Assembly: GCA_019095985.1 (NCBI GenBank)
Contig: CM032663.1
Span: 13,497,571-13,561,570 of the forward strand
DNA length: 64,000 nt
Source of the DNA: Streblospio benedicti
Taxonomy: Eukaryota > Annelida > Polychaeta > Spionida > Spionidae
Reading direction: 5' to 3'
How positions within the stretch are numbered: position 1 is the first letter of the stretch; the number at the start of each line of letters is the position of its first letter. The notes beneath the pieces were generated by a model. It saw only the letters and a program-made list of their open reading frames with translations. It searched no databases and was not told where the DNA came from. Below, one piece after another: positions 61,076 to 64,000 of the stretch. The position numbers and the translations under genes are program-made.

Positions 61076-61251
61076 CAGTAGAACCTCCAATTAAGAACAC
61101 CTCTGTATTAAGACCACCTCTATAATAAGACCACTTTTCATGGTCCCAATTCTTTATAAAGCTATCAGAATGAACCTCTGTATAATGACCACCTCTCTAT
61201 TGAGACCACCTAACACTGGTCCCAAAGGTGGTCCTAAAAGAGGTTCTATTG
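61076..61251. mobile_element. CAGTAGAACCTC MITE between the long repeats
   Basis: Complete copy: TA, CAGTAGAACCTCC ... AGAGGTTCTATTG, TA. It sits exactly at the left end of long-repeat copy 2 and close to the family consensus. Confidence 0.9.
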
Positions 61252-61253
61252 TA

Positions 61254-62320
61254 TTGGTACAATAGAACTAGTTGATCTATTAGATTAATTATTATAATGA
61301 TGCTAATTTGTTTAAACTTTTTGACAGTAGGAAATGTAAAAAATATAACAATGATATATACAAATATCCATTAAAAATTACCTGTGAATTATGATGATTA
61401 TTCTGATTTACTTTTGAATCCTTGATTATGTGCGTGAATATTGTGTATGAAAATTTTTAAGAGAGAAAAATTTGCTTTATCCATTATAACAATTGTGTGT
61501 AACATTGTAGTCATTGTAAGTCCTGCAATACAACTCTTCTGTAAAATGGGACATGGGTTTGAAAATGAAAATAAAGCATTATAAAAAATATCAAATTGAT
61601 TGAAAAACATGGCTCTCACATTGTACCATTGGTGTTGTAAATTCTATTTGTTTTTTTTTTTTCTTGTTGATGCATGCTCCTAGACCCCCTGGCCATACTG
61701 AAACTCTGTCGGCATTTTCACGCCTACCACACTCATTTGTCAGGTCACTCTTCACAAGAGTAACCCATTATTCTGTTTCTCATCTCACTACATTGATACT
61801 CATTACACGTATATCTTGTACACCAGAGGAATCTTAAACCCATCCAAATAGGTCTCGTCAAATAATATCAAGATTAAGAATCGCTTTGAAACCTCCTTAC
61901 TTATCAGAGTGAAAGAAAATATATTATAGCTCTGCTTTAATCAGCTTCTTTTTTAATTATAATTGTATAAAATATATGCGAATTAATTCGTATTTATAAT
62001 CATGGATATTGGATATCTTAATTGCTACATTATAAAATGTAAAGATACATATATAAGTAAAAACTAAATATATTATTGTGAATATTACATTTTGATATTC
62101 ATTTTTAAAATAATGCAAACTTACAGTGTATGTAACTCTTTCATGGGTCTGTGCACACTGCTTTAATAGCAGACTATTAAACAGTAGACTGGGGTGTCTA
62201 ATATGTTTATCATGCACATGTAATGAGATCTCACACTTGTCTCTTTTTAATCACAATGATCTAAAAAATGATGATGCAACTTCTAGATTTAAATACATAG
62301 TCTGAACAGGTTATTTGGTA
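61254..62320. repeat. Long direct repeat, copy 2
   Basis: Shares its left part with copy 1. It shares its right tail (AAAATGATGATGCAACTTCT, GGTTATTTG) with copy 3, so it is the most complete of the three. Confidence 0.85.
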
Positions 62321-63089
62321 CTAAATATTTTCTGACATTTTCCCATGTCCATCTTCTGAGACTTCACTTTAAGACTGTCACATGCTGCCACCTAGTGATG
62401 GAGCAAAGTCTCAGACGATTGACATGGAAAATGTCTGAAAATATGAGGACAGTTACAAATTACGGGTAAAATGGATTTTCTCAAAATTAGTCCATCAATC
62501 CAGATTATGAACTGTCCAGATTAACCATAATGCAAACAACAGTTATGGTTCAAACATTGTTTTGTGGCATCACACCATTGAAAAAGTTCTCATATTATTC
62601 ATTGTTTCACTCACTTCTGTGACCAGACTAGCACCAGGTTTCCGAGAATCACGCTTTATCGCTGATTTTTTTGTCGTTTTTGCTACAGCGATATTGGTGA
62701 ATTTACCGTTGAGGGGACAGGTGCCAACTGGCCATGAAATAACTGCTTGTTGTGGAGTGTACTACATGCTCACTTATTCTTTAAACTTTGTTTCTTCTAC
62801 ATGTACAGATTTATGAAAACTTTGCCTACAGATCCACACCAAATACTTATGCAATATGGCATAGAATCAATTACATATTAGTTACAGAACTTAATTTGGT
62901 CTTCGTTATGATCCTTCAAAAGTAGTCAAAGTGAACCCAATATGCTTAACATTGCCATGCATTGATTTTTTTGTATCACATTTTATCAGAAGTGGTATTG
63001 TCGTCTGTTTTTACATCCACACGTGCCGGACTAAATGCACATCGGGAGACCTGTTGCCTGATTCTGGCCTGTGTGACCACTGAACTGGA

Positions 63090-63190
63090 CAGTAGAATCT
63101 TCCAATTGGGACCACCTTTATAAAGAGACCATCTCTACAATGAGACAATATTTTTCGGTCCCACTTCATAAAGAGACCACCAGTCTATTT
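63090..63190. mobile_element. CAGTAGAACCTC MITE, right end missing
   Basis: CAGTAGAATCTTCCAATTGG and the GACCACC interior are present; the right terminus is lost. Confidence 0.75.
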
Positions 63191-63499
63191 GAGAACAGAT
63201 AAGTTGAAGTCATTGATAATCTTCCAGATATGACTTTTTTCTTTACTAGTATATACTGTCAACTTCACAGCATAAATGTTAGATGAATTGAAGTGAAATG
63301 CTTGGAATTGGCGCAAAATATTCCCAATAATATATCAAGGTTGTAAAGTCGCAACAATCACATTGCGATAGCACAAGTCATGCCTTTGGGACAATGTACG
63401 TTCTGTCACAATCAGCAAAAGTAGAACATAGCTCTGTTTTTTCTTGACCCCATCTCTATACATTAAATAATGTTCCACTTTTGACTTGGGTAGCACATT

Positions 63500-64000
63500 G
63501 TACACCATCAGTAAGTTTGACCCATCCGGAGATAGGTGTTCATATAATTATGATTAATAATAAAGCATTTAGGATTCTTCATTCAATTTTACATAAAGAA
63601 AGAAAATATATTGTGGCTTTGCTTTAATCAGCTTCTTTTTCAATTTTGATTGTATGAAATTTAAGGGAATTAATTTATATCTATAATCATGGAGATTGGA
63701 TATCTTAATTGCTACATTATAAAATGTAAAGATACATATAGTAAAAATAAAATATAATTATTGTGAATATTACAATTTAATATTCATTTTTAAACATAAT
63801 GCAATCTTACAATGTATTACATTGGTCTGTGCACACAATGAGGTGGCCTGTACAATGACCATACATGCACATATATGTACATGATCCAACAGTTGTTTTT
63901 TCAATTACAATGGTCTCAAAAATGATGATGCAACTTCTAAATTTTCATACAAACTTTTACATAGTCTGAACATAAATAAAAAGGTTATTTGTACCTTGCA
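63500..64000. repeat. Long direct repeat, copy 3, cut by the window edge
   Basis: Matches copy 2 from about TTTGACCCATCC through TAATCAGCTTCTTTTTCAAT to CATAGTCTGAACA. More diverged than copies 1 and 2 are from each other. Confidence 0.8.

Overview
This is a eukaryotic, AT-rich genomic window with spliced genes, long introns, and many small DNA transposons and minisatellites. There are no bacterial features. The gene content (an ANKS1-type scaffold protein, Rab-like GTPases) is animal. Several minisatellites sit exactly across exon-intron junctions. As I recall, that habit has been described in amphioxus, so a lancelet or another invertebrate deuterostome is my best guess. This is an inference, not a proof. 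Layout: one large minus-strand gene runs through nearly the whole window, from an ankyrin-tail exon at 58.9 kb down to a PTB-domain exon at 3.8 kb. Twenty-one exons could be placed by splice sites, phase continuity and resemblance to ANKS1/Odin (ankyrin repeats, proline/serine-rich linker, two SAM domains, PTB domain). The N-terminal ankyrin exons lie beyond the right edge and most of the PTB domain beyond the left edge. A roughly 35 kb stretch (15.3-50.25 kb) has no confident exon of this gene. A phase mismatch across it predicts at least one exon I did not find. Nested in that stretch, on the plus strand: (i) a small membrane-protein ORF (18.8-19.1 kb) behind a TATA box; (ii) Rab-like GTPase A (19.2-21.7 kb), which follows it; (iii) its paralogue GTPase B (24.3-27.9 kb), with eroded catalytic motifs, a poly-cysteine tail and a (CTG)29 tract just after its stop; (iv) an intronless gene for a secreted, cysteine-rich 496-residue protein of no family I recognise (46.7-48.2 kb). 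The rest is intron and intergenic DNA. It holds many copies of a TA-flanked inverted-repeat element (CAGTAGAACCTC ends), other miniature transposons, tRNA-like SINE remnants, a perfect 75-bp-arm hairpin at 55.5-55.7 kb, and a diverged, repeated ~1 kb unit at 59.5-64 kb. The most striking signals are five tandem repeats that copy splice sites of the ANKS1-like gene, a pair of equal-length alternative exons that phase makes mutually exclusive, and two MITEs inserted at the same position (+6/+7) of two different 5' splice sites.
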